From SZUA-430 sp964561925 (GTDB lineage Bacteria > Pseudomonadota > Alphaproteobacteria > Micropepsales > Micropepsaceae): a stretch of 64,000 nucleotides of DNA. Below the pieces are notes generated by a model that saw only the letters and a list, made by a program, of their open reading frames with translations, searched no databases and was not told the DNA's origin. The stretch is taken from assembly GCA_964561925.1 (NCBI GenBank), contig CAZLRW010000007.1, positions 1 to 64,000 of the forward strand, in the 5' to 3' direction. Below, one piece after another: positions 9,218 to 18,563 of the stretch (position 1 is the first letter of the stretch; each line of letters starts with the position of its first letter). Position numbers and translations under genes: made by a program.

Positions 9218-10597
9218 ATGTTCGCTCGTATGGTTTCGCTTCGTTTCACCGGCGCTGTGGCGGGCGCGGCTTTGTGCCTGCTGGCGACCGTCGCAATTGC
9301 GAGCGCTGCGACCAAGCAACCGTCGACGATGCGCGCGGCCGCCATCGTCAACGACACGATCATCTCGACCTACGACCTTGATCAGCGCATCAAACTCGTG
9401 ATGGTCACCTCGGGCGCGCAGGGCGCCGACGCGATCAAACGCCTCCGGCCGCAAGTCCTTCGTCAACTCGTCGACGAAACGCTGCAGCTTCAGGAGGCGG
9501 TGAAGTTCAACGTCAAGATCACGCAGGAAGACCTCGATAAGAATTTCAAGCGCATCGCGACCCAGAACAACATCTCGGTCGACCAGATCTACAAGATGCT
9601 GGACGACAACGGCATCGCCCGCTCGACGCTTCAGAACCAGATCAAGGCCGACCTCGCCTGGCAGAAACTCGTGCAGCAGCGCCTCTCCCCGCGCGTCACC
9701 GTCTCCGACGACGAAGTCGAGCAGTTCTTCGTCCAGATGCAGGCGACCGCCAAGCAGACGCAATACGCCGTGTCCGAGATCTTCCTCGCGGTCGATACGC
9801 CCGAAGCCGAAGAGCAAGTCCGGCAGAATATGCAGAGCATTTTGAGCCAGCTCCGCGGCGGCGCGAACTTCTCCGCCATCGCGCGTCAGTTCAGCCAGGC
9901 CCCATCCGCATCGAGCGGCGGCGACCTCGGTTGGATGACGGAAGCCGACCTGGCGCCAGCGATCGCCGCGGCTGTGGTCAAATCGCCGATCGGCTCGATC
10001 ACCGACCCGATCCGCGGACCTGGCGGCTTCTACGTCCTCGGCGTGCGCGAAAAGCGGCTGTCGGCCGACTCGAAGTCGAGCGAGACCGCCGCACCGCCGC
10101 CGCCGAAACCGCAAGCCGCGCAGAAGATGAAGGGGGTCGTGACACTCGGCCAAATCAGCATAGCGATGCCGTCCAACGCGTCGAAGGCGAAGAAGGATCA
10201 GGTGCGCGACGCTTCGATGAAGATCTACCGTTCGGTGAACGGCTGCGACACCGCCGGTTCCGTCGCGCGCTCGAACAACGCCAAGTTCACGATGATCGGC
10301 CAGATGTCGACCAAGGATCTCGCGCCGCAGTTCGTCAAAATCCTCGGCGAAACGCCGAACGGCCGCTCGACCCCGCCACTGATGGGCGCGCAAGGCGTCG
10401 AGATGTACGTCATCTGTTCGGGCGGCATGATCCCGCCGGCGAACATGGGCGAATCGCGGCCTTCGGTCACGAAGCAGACCGCCGTGACGAAAGAAGAGGT
10501 CGAGAACCGGCTCTACAATCAGGAACTGTCGATGCTCGCCCGCCGCTATCTGCGCGACTTGCGCCGCGACGCCACCATCGAAATGCGGGACAACTAA
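9218..10597 (+). CDS. surA: periplasmic peptidyl-prolyl isomerase / chaperone SurA
   Basis: 459 residues from the ATG at 9218. A second ATG at 9230 and an upstream TTG at 9200 are also possible; none has a strong ribosome-binding site. A signal peptide runs to about ASAATKQ. The N-terminal chaperone region has AAIVNDTIISTYDLDQRI, then one clear parvulin (PPIC) domain at about 175-270 with FSQAPSASSGGDLGWM. A second, diverged parvulin-like region follows a Pro/Ala-rich linker. SurA escorts outer-membrane proteins such as LptD, and the surA-pdxA-rsmA order after lptD is widely conserved in proteobacteria. Confidence 0.92.
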   Translation: MFARMVSLRFTGAVAGAALCLLATVAIASAATKQPSTMRAAAIVNDTIISTYDLDQRIKLVMVTSGAQGADAIKRLRPQVLRQLVDETLQLQEAVKFNVKITQEDLDKNFKRIATQNNISVDQIYKMLDDNGIARSTLQNQIKADLAWQKLVQQRLSPRVTVSDDEVEQFFVQMQATAKQTQYAVSEIFLAVDTPEAEEQVRQNMQSILSQLRGGANFSAIARQFSQAPSASSGGDLGWMTEADLAPAIAAAVVKSPIGSITDPIRGPGGFYVLGVREKRLSADSKSSETAAPPPPKPQAAQKMKGVVTLGQISIAMPSNASKAKKDQVRDASMKIYRSVNGCDTAGSVARSNNAKFTMIGQMSTKDLAPQFVKILGETPNGRSTPPLMGAQGVEMYVICSGGMIPPANMGESRPSVTKQTAVTKEEVENRLYNQELSMLARRYLRDLRRDATIEMRDN

Positions 10598-10604
10598 GGG
10601 CCCA

Positions 10605-11621
10605 ATGGCGACGCGGGCGCTTCCAAGGCCCCTAGCACTCACGATGGGAGAGCCCGCGGGGATAGCGGGCGAAATCGTCATCAAAGCTTGGCACGGACCG
10701 GACGGGCGCCCCGTCCCGCCGTTCTGTGTGATCGGCGATCCCGATTGGTTGCGTGCGGAGGCGCACCGGATCAAGGATCACGTTCACGTCGTCGAAGTTT
10801 CGTCCTGTGCCGAAGCGGCAACTCGCTTCTTCGAGGGTGTACCGGTCCTGCCGCTCAAACTCGCGGCCAAGGCGACGCCGGGATCGCCCGATCCGCGCAA
10901 TGCCCCAGCCGTCGTCGGCGCGATCGAAAAGGCCGTTTCGCTTGCGCGTGCCGGTGAGGCCTCTGCCGTCGTGACGAATCCGATCCATAAAGCGACGCTC
11001 TACGGCGCCGGCTTCAAGTTCCCCGGCCACACCGAGTATCTCGCCGACCTCTGCGGCGGCGCGAGGCCCGTTATGATGCTCGCGATCGAGGGTTTGCGCG
11101 TCGTGCCCGTCACCGTCCACCTCGCGCTCGGCGACGCCGTCAAAGCGTTGACCCGCGAGGCGATCGTCGAGGCGGCGGCGACCGCGCACGCGGCGTTGCA
11201 GCGCGATTTCGGCATCGGGGCACCGCGCCTCGCGGTGGCCGCCTTGAATCCGCACGCAGGCGAAGATGGTGCGATGGGTGATCAGGAAAAGACGACGATC
11301 GCACCCGCCGTTGCCGAGCTCGTGCGCCGCGGGATCGACGCCAAGGGGCCGCTCCCCGCCGACACGCTGTTCCATGCCGCCGCGCGCACGCGCTTCGACG
11401 CCGCGATCTGCATGTACCACGATCAGGCGCTGATCCCGCTGAAGACACTCGACTTTGCGGGTGGCGTGAACGTGACGCTCGGACTTCCCATCGTGCGCAC
11501 CTCGCCCGATCATGGCACCGCGCTCGACATCGCCGGCAAAGACCGCGCGGATGCGACCAGTCTTCTCGCCGCGCTTCGCCTCGCCGACCGGATCGCGGCC
11601 GAACGCGCGCGCCACGCATGA
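10605..11621 (+). CDS. pdxA: 4-hydroxythreonine-4-phosphate dehydrogenase
   Basis: 338 residues. The N terminus LALTMGEPAGIAGEI is the PdxA signature. The three metal-binding histidines are visible in FPGHTEYLA, LNPHAGEDG and MYHDQALIPLK. The enzyme oxidises 4-phosphohydroxy-L-threonine in the DXP-dependent pathway to pyridoxal phosphate. It begins 7 bases after surA and ends overlapping the rsmA start (ATGA), so it belongs to the same transcript. Confidence 0.95.
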   Translation: MATRALPRPLALTMGEPAGIAGEIVIKAWHGPDGRPVPPFCVIGDPDWLRAEAHRIKDHVHVVEVSSCAEAATRFFEGVPVLPLKLAAKATPGSPDPRNAPAVVGAIEKAVSLARAGEASAVVTNPIHKATLYGAGFKFPGHTEYLADLCGGARPVMMLAIEGLRVVPVTVHLALGDAVKALTREAIVEAAATAHAALQRDFGIGAPRLAVAALNPHAGEDGAMGDQEKTTIAPAVAELVRRGIDAKGPLPADTLFHAAARTRFDAAICMYHDQALIPLKTLDFAGGVNVTLGLPIVRTSPDHGTALDIAGKDRADATSLLAALRLADRIAAERARHA

Positions 11622-12469
11622 GCGGCGGCGACGGCCTGCCGCCCTTGCGCGAAGTGATCGCCGAGTTGGGCTTGAGCGCACGCAAATCGCTCGGCCAAAA
11701 CTTCCTTTTCGATTTGAACCTGACCCGGCGGATCGCCCGCGAGGCCGGTCCGATTGCGGAGCGAACTGTGATCGAAGTCGGTCCCGGCCCCGGCGGCCTG
11801 ACCCGGGCGCTGCTGGCCGAAGGCGCCGCGAAGGTCGTCGCGATTGAGCGGGACGAACGTTGCCTTCCCGCGCTCGCCCGCATCGCGCAAGCCTATCCGG
11901 GCCGTCTCGAGATCGTCCGTGCCGACGCGCTGGAGGTCGACGAGGTATCGCGTCTCGCGGACACGCGCGCGATCATCGTCGCGAACCTGCCGTACAATGT
12001 CGCGACGCCGCTGCTGGTCAAGTGGCTTACCACCGAGCCGTGGCCGCCATGGTTCGACAGCCTAACGCTGATGTTCCAGCGCGAGGTCGCCGAACGCATA
12101 GCGGCGCGCCCGGGCTCGTCCGCCTACGGCCGCCTCTCGGTCATCAGCCAATGGCGCACGGCACCGCGAATCCTCTTCGACGTTCACCGCAGCGCATTCA
12201 CGCCGCCGCCGAAAGTCACGTCGAGCGTCGTCCGCTTCGAGCTCTTGGCCCGGCCGCGTGGCGAGGCTGCTGTCAAGGTACTCGAACAGGTGACGGCTGC
12301 CGCCTTCGGACAGCGGCGCAAAATGTTGCGCTCCAGTCTGAAGTCGCTCGGCCCGTTCGCCGACGCGCTCATCGCCGAGGCCGGCCTCGACCCAACCGCC
12401 CGCGCCGAAGATATCCCCGTCGAGGGTTTCGCAGCATTGGCGCGGGCGTTCGCAACCCGCCGTGCTTGA
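11618..12469 (+). CDS. rsmA: 16S rRNA dimethyladenosine transferase
   Basis: 283 residues. LGQNFLFD near the N terminus, the SAM-binding EVGPGPGGLT motif and the catalytic NLPYN motif identify KsgA/RsmA, which dimethylates two adjacent adenosines near the 3' end of 16S rRNA. The C-terminal FGQRRKMLRSSL block is also typical. It is the last gene of the lpt-surA-pdxA run and converges on gmk with only 8 bases between their stop codons; no terminator is visible between them. Confidence 0.95.
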   Translation: MSGGDGLPPLREVIAELGLSARKSLGQNFLFDLNLTRRIAREAGPIAERTVIEVGPGPGGLTRALLAEGAAKVVAIERDERCLPALARIAQAYPGRLEIVRADALEVDEVSRLADTRAIIVANLPYNVATPLLVKWLTTEPWPPWFDSLTLMFQREVAERIAARPGSSAYGRLSVISQWRTAPRILFDVHRSAFTPPPKVTSSVVRFELLARPRGEAAVKVLEQVTAAAFGQRRKMLRSSLKSLGPFADALIAEAGLDPTARAEDIPVEGFAALARAFATRRA

Positions 12470-12477
12470 GAGCGAGC

Positions 12478-13110
12478 CTACGCCATCAACGTCCGCACGA
12501 AATCCGAAAGACCCGTCTGGCGCGTGCGGCGGTGGCGTTCGGCGGCGACGATGTCGGCGATGCGCGCCTCGGCGAGGCGGACGTCTTCGTTGAGTACGAC
12601 ATAGTCGTATTCGGCCCAATGGCTGAGTTCGTCGTTGGCTTTGGCCATGCGCCCGGCGACGATGTCGGGCGTGTCCTGCGCGCGCCCATAGAGGCGGCGT
12701 TCGAGTTCCGCGCGCGACGGCGGCAGAATGAACACTGACACCACGTCTTCGCGCGCCTTTTCCTTTAGCTGCTGCGTGCCCTGCCAGTCGATGTCGAAGA
12801 GGATGTCGCGGCCGTCCGCCAGCGCGCGCTCCACGGGCGTACGCGGCGTGCCGTAGGAATTCCCGAACACGGTGGCGTGCTCCAGAAACTCCGCGCGCCG
12901 CACCCTCTCGGCAAATTCGGCAGGCGTAACGAAATGATAGTCCTGCCCGTCGACCTCGGACGCACGCTTTGCGCGCGTCGTTGCCGACACCGACATCGTG
13001 AAATTGGTGTCCGTCTCGAGAAGGCGCTTGGCCAGCGTCGTCTTGCCGGCCCCGGAGGGCGACGACAACACCAGCATCATGCCGCGCCGTTTGATGTTCG
13101 TCTCCGTCAT
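12478..13110 (-). CDS. gmk: guanylate kinase
   Basis: 210 residues from the ATG at 13110, which overlaps the yicC stop by 4 bases (ATGA). The frame is open further upstream inside yicC, but that part is unrelated. The P-loop SSPSGAGKTTL lies near the N terminus, followed by the GMP-binding SATTRAKRASEVDGQDYHF block and DIDWQGTQQL. It phosphorylates GMP to GDP. It is the last gene of the fabD-to-gmk minus-strand series, and yicC-gmk is a very common pair. Confidence 0.95.
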   Translation of the reverse strand: MTETNIKRRGMMLVLSSPSGAGKTTLAKRLLETDTNFTMSVSATTRAKRASEVDGQDYHFVTPAEFAERVRRAEFLEHATVFGNSYGTPRTPVERALADGRDILFDIDWQGTQQLKEKAREDVVSVFILPPSRAELERRLYGRAQDTPDIVAGRMAKANDELSHWAEYDYVVLNEDVRLAEARIADIVAAERHRRTRQTGLSDFVRTLMA

Positions 13111-13994
13111 TCGACGTTTTGAACCTGTTCGCGCAATTGATCGATCGTCGCTTTGAGTTCGAGACCGACGCGCGTGAGCTGAATGTCTGACGACTTCGAA
13201 CACAGCGTGTTCGCTTCGCGATTGAACTCCTGCGCGAGGAAGTCGAGCCGCCGTCCTTGCGCGCCGCCCGCCGCGAACAGCCCGCGCGCCTGCGTCAGAT
13301 GCGACTTGAGCCGGTCGATTTCCTCGCGCACGTCGGCCTTGACGAGCAACAGCGCGATTTCTTGAGCAAGCCGCTCCTCGCCGACGCCCGCCCGCGCTTT
13401 CAAGAGTTCGTCCAGCTGCGTGTGAAGCCGCGCCCGCAGCTGCTCGGGTTGAAGCGCCGCGAGACGCTCCGCTTCGGCGACAAGTTCGCCCATCCGATCC
13501 GCGTGCTGTCGCATGATCGCGGCAAGCCGCGCACCCTCTTCGCGCCGGGCCGTCCCCAGCGCATCGAGCGCGACCGCAAGACTGCCCAATACCGCCGCGT
13601 CGCGCGCGGCGAGTTCCGCCTCGCCCAACGCAGGCGCCTGAGCCTCGATCACGCCGCGCAGCGCAAGAATCCCATCGAGGCGCGGCGGTTCGGCCTCGAC
13701 CGCACCGACGAGTTGCTTGAGCGCCGCCAGAACCTGATTGAGCGCTTCTTGGTTGATCCGGATCGCACCGCGCGCCGGATCCGCGTCGAGTGTCAGCGTC
13801 GTCGTCAGGCCGCCGCGCGCAAATCGCTCGCCCGCGAGCATGCGTGCCGGTTGTTCGAGCCCTTCAAATCCCTCCGGCACGCGGACCCGCACGTCGAGGC
13901 CGCGCGCATTCACGCTGCGCACCTCCCAATGCCAGCGCCACGGGCCCTGGCTGCCTTGGGCACGGGCAAAGCCCGTCATGCTCGATAGAGGCAT
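13107..13994 (-). CDS. yicC: YicC/YloC family endoribonuclease
   Basis: 295 residues. The N terminus MPLSSMTGFARAQG and the C-terminal block DFLAQEFNREANTLCSKS define the YicC family (YicC_N plus DUF1732). E. coli YicC has been reported as an endoribonuclease acting on small-RNA turnover; whether that holds here is inference. The stop overlaps the gmk start and the gene follows mltG by about 70 bases. Confidence 0.92.
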   Translation of the reverse strand: MPLSSMTGFARAQGSQGPWRWHWEVRSVNARGLDVRVRVPEGFEGLEQPARMLAGERFARGGLTTTLTLDADPARGAIRINQEALNQVLAALKQLVGAVEAEPPRLDGILALRGVIEAQAPALGEAELAARDAAVLGSLAVALDALGTARREEGARLAAIMRQHADRMGELVAEAERLAALQPEQLRARLHTQLDELLKARAGVGEERLAQEIALLLVKADVREEIDRLKSHLTQARGLFAAGGAQGRRLDFLAQEFNREANTLCSKSSDIQLTRVGLELKATIDQLREQVQNVE

Positions 13995-14062
13995 CGCTCC
14001 TCTTGGGGCCGGTCGTTAGGACTCGGCGCCGGCCGCGAGTCTAGGGCGCGCAGGCCTTCCGC

Positions 14063-15064
14063 TCAACGCCCGCCTTGCGCCGCGCGCTGGCGTTCGATCT
14101 CGCGCCACTTGCGCACGTTCGCTTCGTGCTCGTCCAGCGTCTTGGCGAAGGCATGCCCGCCGGTCCCGTCGGCCACAAAGTAGATGTCCTCCGTCTGCGC
14201 CGGGTTCATCACCGCGGCCAACGACGCTTTGCCCGGATTGGCAATCGGCGTCGGCGGCAAGCCCAGGATCACATAGGTGTTGTAGGGCGTCGCGCGATCG
14301 AGTTCGCTTTGGCGAATGCCGCGTCCGAGCGGCACGCCCTTGGTCAACCCGTAGATGATCGTCGGGTCGGACTGCAGCTTCATGCCCTTGCGCAAGCGGT
14401 TGATGAAGACCGCCGCGACGCGCGGCCGCTCTTCGGCGACGCCGGTTTCCTTCTCGACGATCGAGGCGAGAATCACGGCTTCTTCCTTCGTGGCGATCGG
14501 CAGGTTCGGCGCGCGTTGCGGCCACAACTCGTCCAGCACCCGATTGTGATCCGCCTTCATGCGCGCGATCAGATCCTTGCGCGTCATGCCTCGATCGAAC
14601 ACGTAGGTTTCGGGCAAGAGAGAACCTTCCGCGGGGATCTCTGTCACATCGCCCACGAGTACCGGATGTCCGCGCACGAGTTCGACGATCATCGCGCTCG
14701 TCAAACCTTCGGCCAGCGTGAGTTTGTAAACGATCGATTTCCCGTCGATCAGAATCTGCATGATCTGCGCTGGCGAAGCGCCGGACGGAATCGCGTACTC
14801 GCCTGCCCTGAGTGCCGCCGCTTTGCGGTTGACGACGACGCCGAGCCGGAACACGAGCGCATCGTAGACGACGCCTTTCTCCTCCAAGATTGCGGCGACC
14901 TGATTGAGCCCCGTGCCCATCGGCACCGTCACGATCGTTTCCTTGCCGTCGGACGCGATCGGTCCCGGCGCTTCGAACGAACTCATCACGTACCAGGCGC
15001 CGGCACCTGCGGCGGCCGCGGCCAAAATCAAGACGAACAGAACGAGGCGTAGGAACGTGCGCAA
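14063..15064 (-). CDS. mltG: endolytic murein transglycosylase MltG
   Basis: 333 residues. One N-terminal transmembrane helix (about 5-27) is followed by a LysM-like part (VPMGTGLNQVAAIL) and the YceG catalytic domain, with the probable catalytic Glu in ILASIVEKETG (about residue 204) and FINRLRKGMKLQSDPT. MltG cuts nascent glycan strands and is thought to set their length. It lies between fabF and yicC, 48 bases after fabF, an order seen widely in alphaproteobacteria. Confidence 0.94.
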   Translation of the reverse strand: MRTFLRLVLFVLILAAAAAGAGAWYVMSSFEAPGPIASDGKETIVTVPMGTGLNQVAAILEEKGVVYDALVFRLGVVVNRKAAALRAGEYAIPSGASPAQIMQILIDGKSIVYKLTLAEGLTSAMIVELVRGHPVLVGDVTEIPAEGSLLPETYVFDRGMTRKDLIARMKADHNRVLDELWPQRAPNLPIATKEEAVILASIVEKETGVAEERPRVAAVFINRLRKGMKLQSDPTIIYGLTKGVPLGRGIRQSELDRATPYNTYVILGLPPTPIANPGKASLAAVMNPAQTEDIYFVADGTGGHAFAKTLDEHEANVRKWREIERQRAAQGGR

Positions 15065-15112
15065 AGGACGAGGCTCCGCCGGGAGGGGGTTAGGGGGCGT
15101 CGCGAATTTTAA

Positions 15113-16378
15113 CTATTGAGGCGGCGCGGTCAAAATGAGAGTGGCGTTTGTTCCGCCGAATCCGAAGGAGTTCGACAGCGCCGCGCGGATCTCCCGCGGT
15201 TTTGCTTTGTGCGGGACAAGATCAAGCTTCGATTCAACCGACGGATTATCGAGATTCAACGTGGGCGGGCAAACTTTGTCGCGCATCGCCAGAATGCAGA
15301 AAATCGCTTCGACGGCACCCGCCGCACCCAAGAGGTGGCCGATCGAGGACTTCGTCGACGACATCGCCACGTTCTCGGCCGCATTCCCGAACAAGCGCTC
15401 GACGGCGCGCAATTCGATCTCGTCCCCAAGCGGCGTCGAGGTGCCGTGCGCGTTCACATAGTCGATATCGCTCGGCATCAGACCTGCGCGCTTCAGCGCC
15501 ATCTGCATCGAGCGGAAGCCGCCGTCGCCGTCTTCGGCCGGCGACGTGATGTGATACGCATCGCCCGACAACCCATAACCCTTGATTTCGGCGTAGATCT
15601 TCGCGCCGCGTCGCTTGGCGTGCTCGTATTCCTCGAGAATCACCACGCCCGCCCCTTCGCCCATCACGAACCCGTCGCGATCCTTGTCGTAAGGCCGCGA
15701 GCCGCGATGCGGCTCGTCGTTGAAAGCGGTCGAGAGCGCCCGGCAAGCATTGAAGCCGGCGATTCCGAGGCGCGAGATTGCGGCCTCAGCACCACCCGCC
15801 ATCATCACGTCGGCGTCGTCGAGTGCGATCATGCGCGCGGCGTCGCCGATCGCGTGCGCGCCGGTCGAACAGGCGGTCACGACCGCGTGGTTCGGTCCCT
15901 TGAGCCCAAAGCGGATCGACGCCTGGCCGGAAACGAGATTGATGAGGCGACCGGTGATGAAGAACGGGCTGATCTTGCGCGGGCCCTTCTCGTGCAGCGT
16001 CACCGCCGCGTCCGCGATACCCGGAAGACCGCCGATGCCGGACCCGATCAGCACACCGGCCCGGCACTTCTTCTCTTCGGTGTCGAGAACAAGGCCCGAA
16101 TCCGTGAACGCCTGCTGCGCGGCCGTGAGGCCGAAGATGATGAAGTCGTCGACCCGGCGCTGTTCCTTGGAATCGACCCAGTGATCCGCGTTGAACGTGC
16201 CCTCGCTGCCATCGCCGCGCGGCACGTTGGCCGCGATCTTGGTAGGCATGTCCGAGACATCGAAGTGCGTGATCTTGCGCGCGCCCGACTGGCCGGCGAT
16301 CAGCCGCGACCACGTTTCCTCAACGCCGCAAGCCAGCGGCGTGACCAGACCCAACCCCGTTACGACGACCCGCCGCAT
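15113..16378 (-). CDS. fabF: beta-ketoacyl-ACP synthase II
   Basis: 421 residues from the ATG at 16378, preceded by an AGGG site; a GTG two codons upstream is possible. The catalytic Cys is in VTACSTGAHAIGDA, the two catalytic His are in NAHGTSTPLGD and GHLLGAAGAVEA, and the C terminus has NSFGFGGTNA. It condenses malonyl-ACP with growing acyl-ACP in type II fatty-acid synthesis. It follows acpP by 37 bases and precedes mltG. Confidence 0.96.
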   Translation of the reverse strand: MRRVVVTGLGLVTPLACGVEETWSRLIAGQSGARKITHFDVSDMPTKIAANVPRGDGSEGTFNADHWVDSKEQRRVDDFIIFGLTAAQQAFTDSGLVLDTEEKKCRAGVLIGSGIGGLPGIADAAVTLHEKGPRKISPFFITGRLINLVSGQASIRFGLKGPNHAVVTACSTGAHAIGDAARMIALDDADVMMAGGAEAAISRLGIAGFNACRALSTAFNDEPHRGSRPYDKDRDGFVMGEGAGVVILEEYEHAKRRGAKIYAEIKGYGLSGDAYHITSPAEDGDGGFRSMQMALKRAGLMPSDIDYVNAHGTSTPLGDEIELRAVERLFGNAAENVAMSSTKSSIGHLLGAAGAVEAIFCILAMRDKVCPPTLNLDNPSVESKLDLVPHKAKPREIRAALSNSFGFGGTNATLILTAPPQ

Positions 16379-16415
16379 TGTCACCCTAAGGCTGCTTCAC
16401 GAGCCGGACGGCGCC

Positions 16416-16655
16416 TTAGCCGGCAGCTTTTTCCTTGATGAACTTCACCGCGTCGCCGACCGTCACGATGGATTCGGCCGCATCGTCCGGAATCTCGACG
16501 TTGAATTCCTCTTCGAACGCCATCACGAGTTCGACGGTGTCGAGACTGTCCGCGCCCAGATCGTCGATGAAGCTGGCGTTCTCGGTGACTTTCTCAGCTT
16601 CGACGTTCAAATGTTCGACGACGATCTTCTTCACGCGGTCCGCGATATCGCTCAT
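16416..16655 (-). CDS. acpP: acyl carrier protein
   Basis: 79 residues from the ATG at 16655, chosen because of the AAGGAA site just upstream and the canonical start MSDIADRVKKIVVEHL. The phosphopantetheine attachment serine is in DLGADSLDTVEL. The protein is highly acidic, as expected. About 143 bases separate it from fabG, more than between the other genes of the series, so an additional promoter for this highly expressed gene is likely, although I see no clear -35/-10 pair. Confidence 0.97.
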   Translation of the reverse strand: MSDIADRVKKIVVEHLNVEAEKVTENASFIDDLGADSLDTVELVMAFEEEFNVEIPDDAAESIVTVGDAVKFIKEKAAG

Positions 16656-16798
16656 TTTTCGTTCCTTGAAAGAGACAATTAGGCCGGTCTGGGTACCCCA
16701 TAAGGCCAATTGGAGAATCCGGACCTTGAGGGAATTTGGCGGTTCGTAACATACCTCCCGCGCGATTGCCAACTGTCGCAGGGGAAGGGTTAAGCCCT

Positions 16799-17536
16799 TC
16801 AAATCATGGCCATTCCGCCGTTCACATGCAGCGTTTGGCCGGTGATGTAGGCAGCTTCTTCGCTCGCAAGATAGGCGACCGCAGCGGCAATGTCCTTGCC
16901 CGAACCCAAACGGCCCGCCGGAATCTTCGCCATGATAGCATCGCGCTGCTGATCGTTCAGCGCATCCGTCATCGGCGATTTGATCATGCCCGGCGCCACG
17001 CAGTTGACCGTGATGTTGCGCGAGGCGATCTCCTGCGCCAGCGACTTCGTCATGCCGATCAGGCCCGCTTTCGTCGCCGCATAGTTGCCCTGCCCCGGAT
17101 TGCCGGTGACGCCGACGACGGAGGTGATCGAGACGATGCGGCCCCAGCGCTTCTTCATCATCGGCCGAAGCACCGCGCGCGCCAGACGGAACGTCGCCGT
17201 CAGATTCACGCGGATCACCTCATCCCATTCTTCGTCCTTCATGCGCATGAATAGGTTGTCGCGCGTGATCCCCGCGTTCGACACCAAGATGTCGAGCCCG
17301 CCCATCAGCCCCTCGGCCGTCTTCGGCAAGTCGTCGACCTGCGCCGCGTCGCCCAGATTGCAGATCGCAATGTGGGCGCGGTCGCCCAGTTCCGTCTTCA
17401 GCGCCTCGAGCGCGTCGCGCCGCGTTCCCGAAAGCGTCACGGTGGCACCCTGCCGGTGCAGCGCGCGCGCGATGTCGCTGCCGATGCCGCCGCTTGCGCC
17501 GGTGACCAGCGCCGTCTTTCCGTTGAGGCCGAACAT
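16799..17536 (-). CDS. fabG: 3-oxoacyl-ACP reductase
   Basis: 245 residues of the classical short-chain dehydrogenase fold. The NADPH motif is TGASGGIGSDIA, NAG occurs in VSNAGITRDN, and the catalytic Ser/Tyr/Lys are in VSITSVVG and YAATKAG. It reduces beta-ketoacyl-ACP in fatty-acid elongation. An AAAGGA site lies before the start, and it follows fabD by 16 bases, so the two are co-transcribed. Confidence 0.95.
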   Translation of the reverse strand: MFGLNGKTALVTGASGGIGSDIARALHRQGATVTLSGTRRDALEALKTELGDRAHIAICNLGDAAQVDDLPKTAEGLMGGLDILVSNAGITRDNLFMRMKDEEWDEVIRVNLTATFRLARAVLRPMMKKRWGRIVSITSVVGVTGNPGQGNYAATKAGLIGMTKSLAQEIASRNITVNCVAPGMIKSPMTDALNDQQRDAIMAKIPAGRLGSGKDIAAAVAYLASEEAAYITGQTLHVNGGMAMI

Positions 17537-17552
17537 CGCCTTGTCCTTTCGC

Positions 17553-18497
17553 TTAGAGCGTCTTCACGAACGCTTCGATTTCCTGCGGCGTCTCGATCGC
17601 CGTCGCGGGCAGGTCCTTGTCGATGCGTTTGGCCATCGTGGTCAGCACCTTGCCCGCCCCCACCTCCACGACAGAGGTGATGCCGCGCTCGCGCAGACCC
17701 GCGATCGTCTCGCGCCAGCGCACCCGCCCGGTCACCTGTTCGACGAGAAGTTTGCGGATCGTATCCGGATCGCTCTCGGGCTTCACGCTGATGTTCGAAA
17801 TCACCGGCACGCGCGGCGGCTTGACGGCCGCCCGGCCGAGCGCCTCTTCCATTTCGCGCGCGGCCGGCACCATCAGCGGCGAGTGAAACGGCGCGCTGAC
17901 GGGCAGCATCATCGCGCGCTTGACGCCCTTGGTTTTCGCGATCTCCGCCGCCCGCTCGATCGCCGCCTTGTGCCCTGAGATCACGACTTGACCCGGTGCG
18001 TTGTCGTTGGCGACGGTACAGACCTCGTTCCCCGACGATGCCTCTTTCGAAATCGCTTCGGCTTGATCGATCTCAGCGCCGAGCAGCGCCGCCATCGCGC
18101 CCTGCCCCACCGGCACCGCACGCTGCATCGCCTGGCCGCGCGTCTTCAGCAGCCGCGCCGCATCCGAGACCGAGAACGCGCCCGCGGCCGCCAGCGCCGA
18201 GTACTCGCCAAGCGAATGGCCGGCGACGAGCGTGACATGCTTCGTCCAGTCGAACTTGCCCTCGCGCTCCAGCACGCGCATGACCGCGAGACTGACCGCC
18301 ATCAGCGCGGGTTGCGTGTTCTCTGTAAGGGTCAAGTCGGCTTCCGGCCCCTGCCACATCAGCCGCGACAGCGGCTGCTTCAAGGCGTCGTCGACCTCTT
18401 CGAACAACTCGCGCGCGGCAGGAAAGACCTCGGCCAGTGCCTTGCCCATACCGACGGCTTGGCTGCCTTGTCCCGGAAACGTCAATGCGCGGCCCAT
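17553..18497 (-). CDS. fabD: malonyl-CoA:ACP transacylase
   Basis: 314 residues. The N terminus has FPGQGSQAVGMG, the catalytic serine is in GHSLGEYSALAA, and the C-terminal GAGKVLTTMAKRI block is typical. It loads malonyl groups onto ACP. It is the first gene of the minus-strand series fabD-fabG-acpP-fabF-mltG-yicC-gmk. The O-antigen-ligase-like gene next to it ends 66 bases upstream on the same strand, so the fabD promoter probably lies in that gap. Confidence 0.96.
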   Translation of the reverse strand: MGRALTFPGQGSQAVGMGKALAEVFPAARELFEEVDDALKQPLSRLMWQGPEADLTLTENTQPALMAVSLAVMRVLEREGKFDWTKHVTLVAGHSLGEYSALAAAGAFSVSDAARLLKTRGQAMQRAVPVGQGAMAALLGAEIDQAEAISKEASSGNEVCTVANDNAPGQVVISGHKAAIERAAEIAKTKGVKRAMMLPVSAPFHSPLMVPAAREMEEALGRAAVKPPRVPVISNISVKPESDPDTIRKLLVEQVTGRVRWRETIAGLRERGITSVVEVGAGKVLTTMAKRIDKDLPATAIETPQEIEAFVKTL

Positions 18498-18563
18498 GTT
18501 CGACCCTTCGTTGCGGATTGGGCGCGCTTAGAAACCGCGGGGGTGGCGGGAGTCAAGGCGCCC

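Noticed and set aside
12478..18497. The fabD-to-gmk series as something unusual
   Set aside because: The order fabD-fabG-acpP-fabF-mltG and yicC-gmk is common in alphaproteobacteria.
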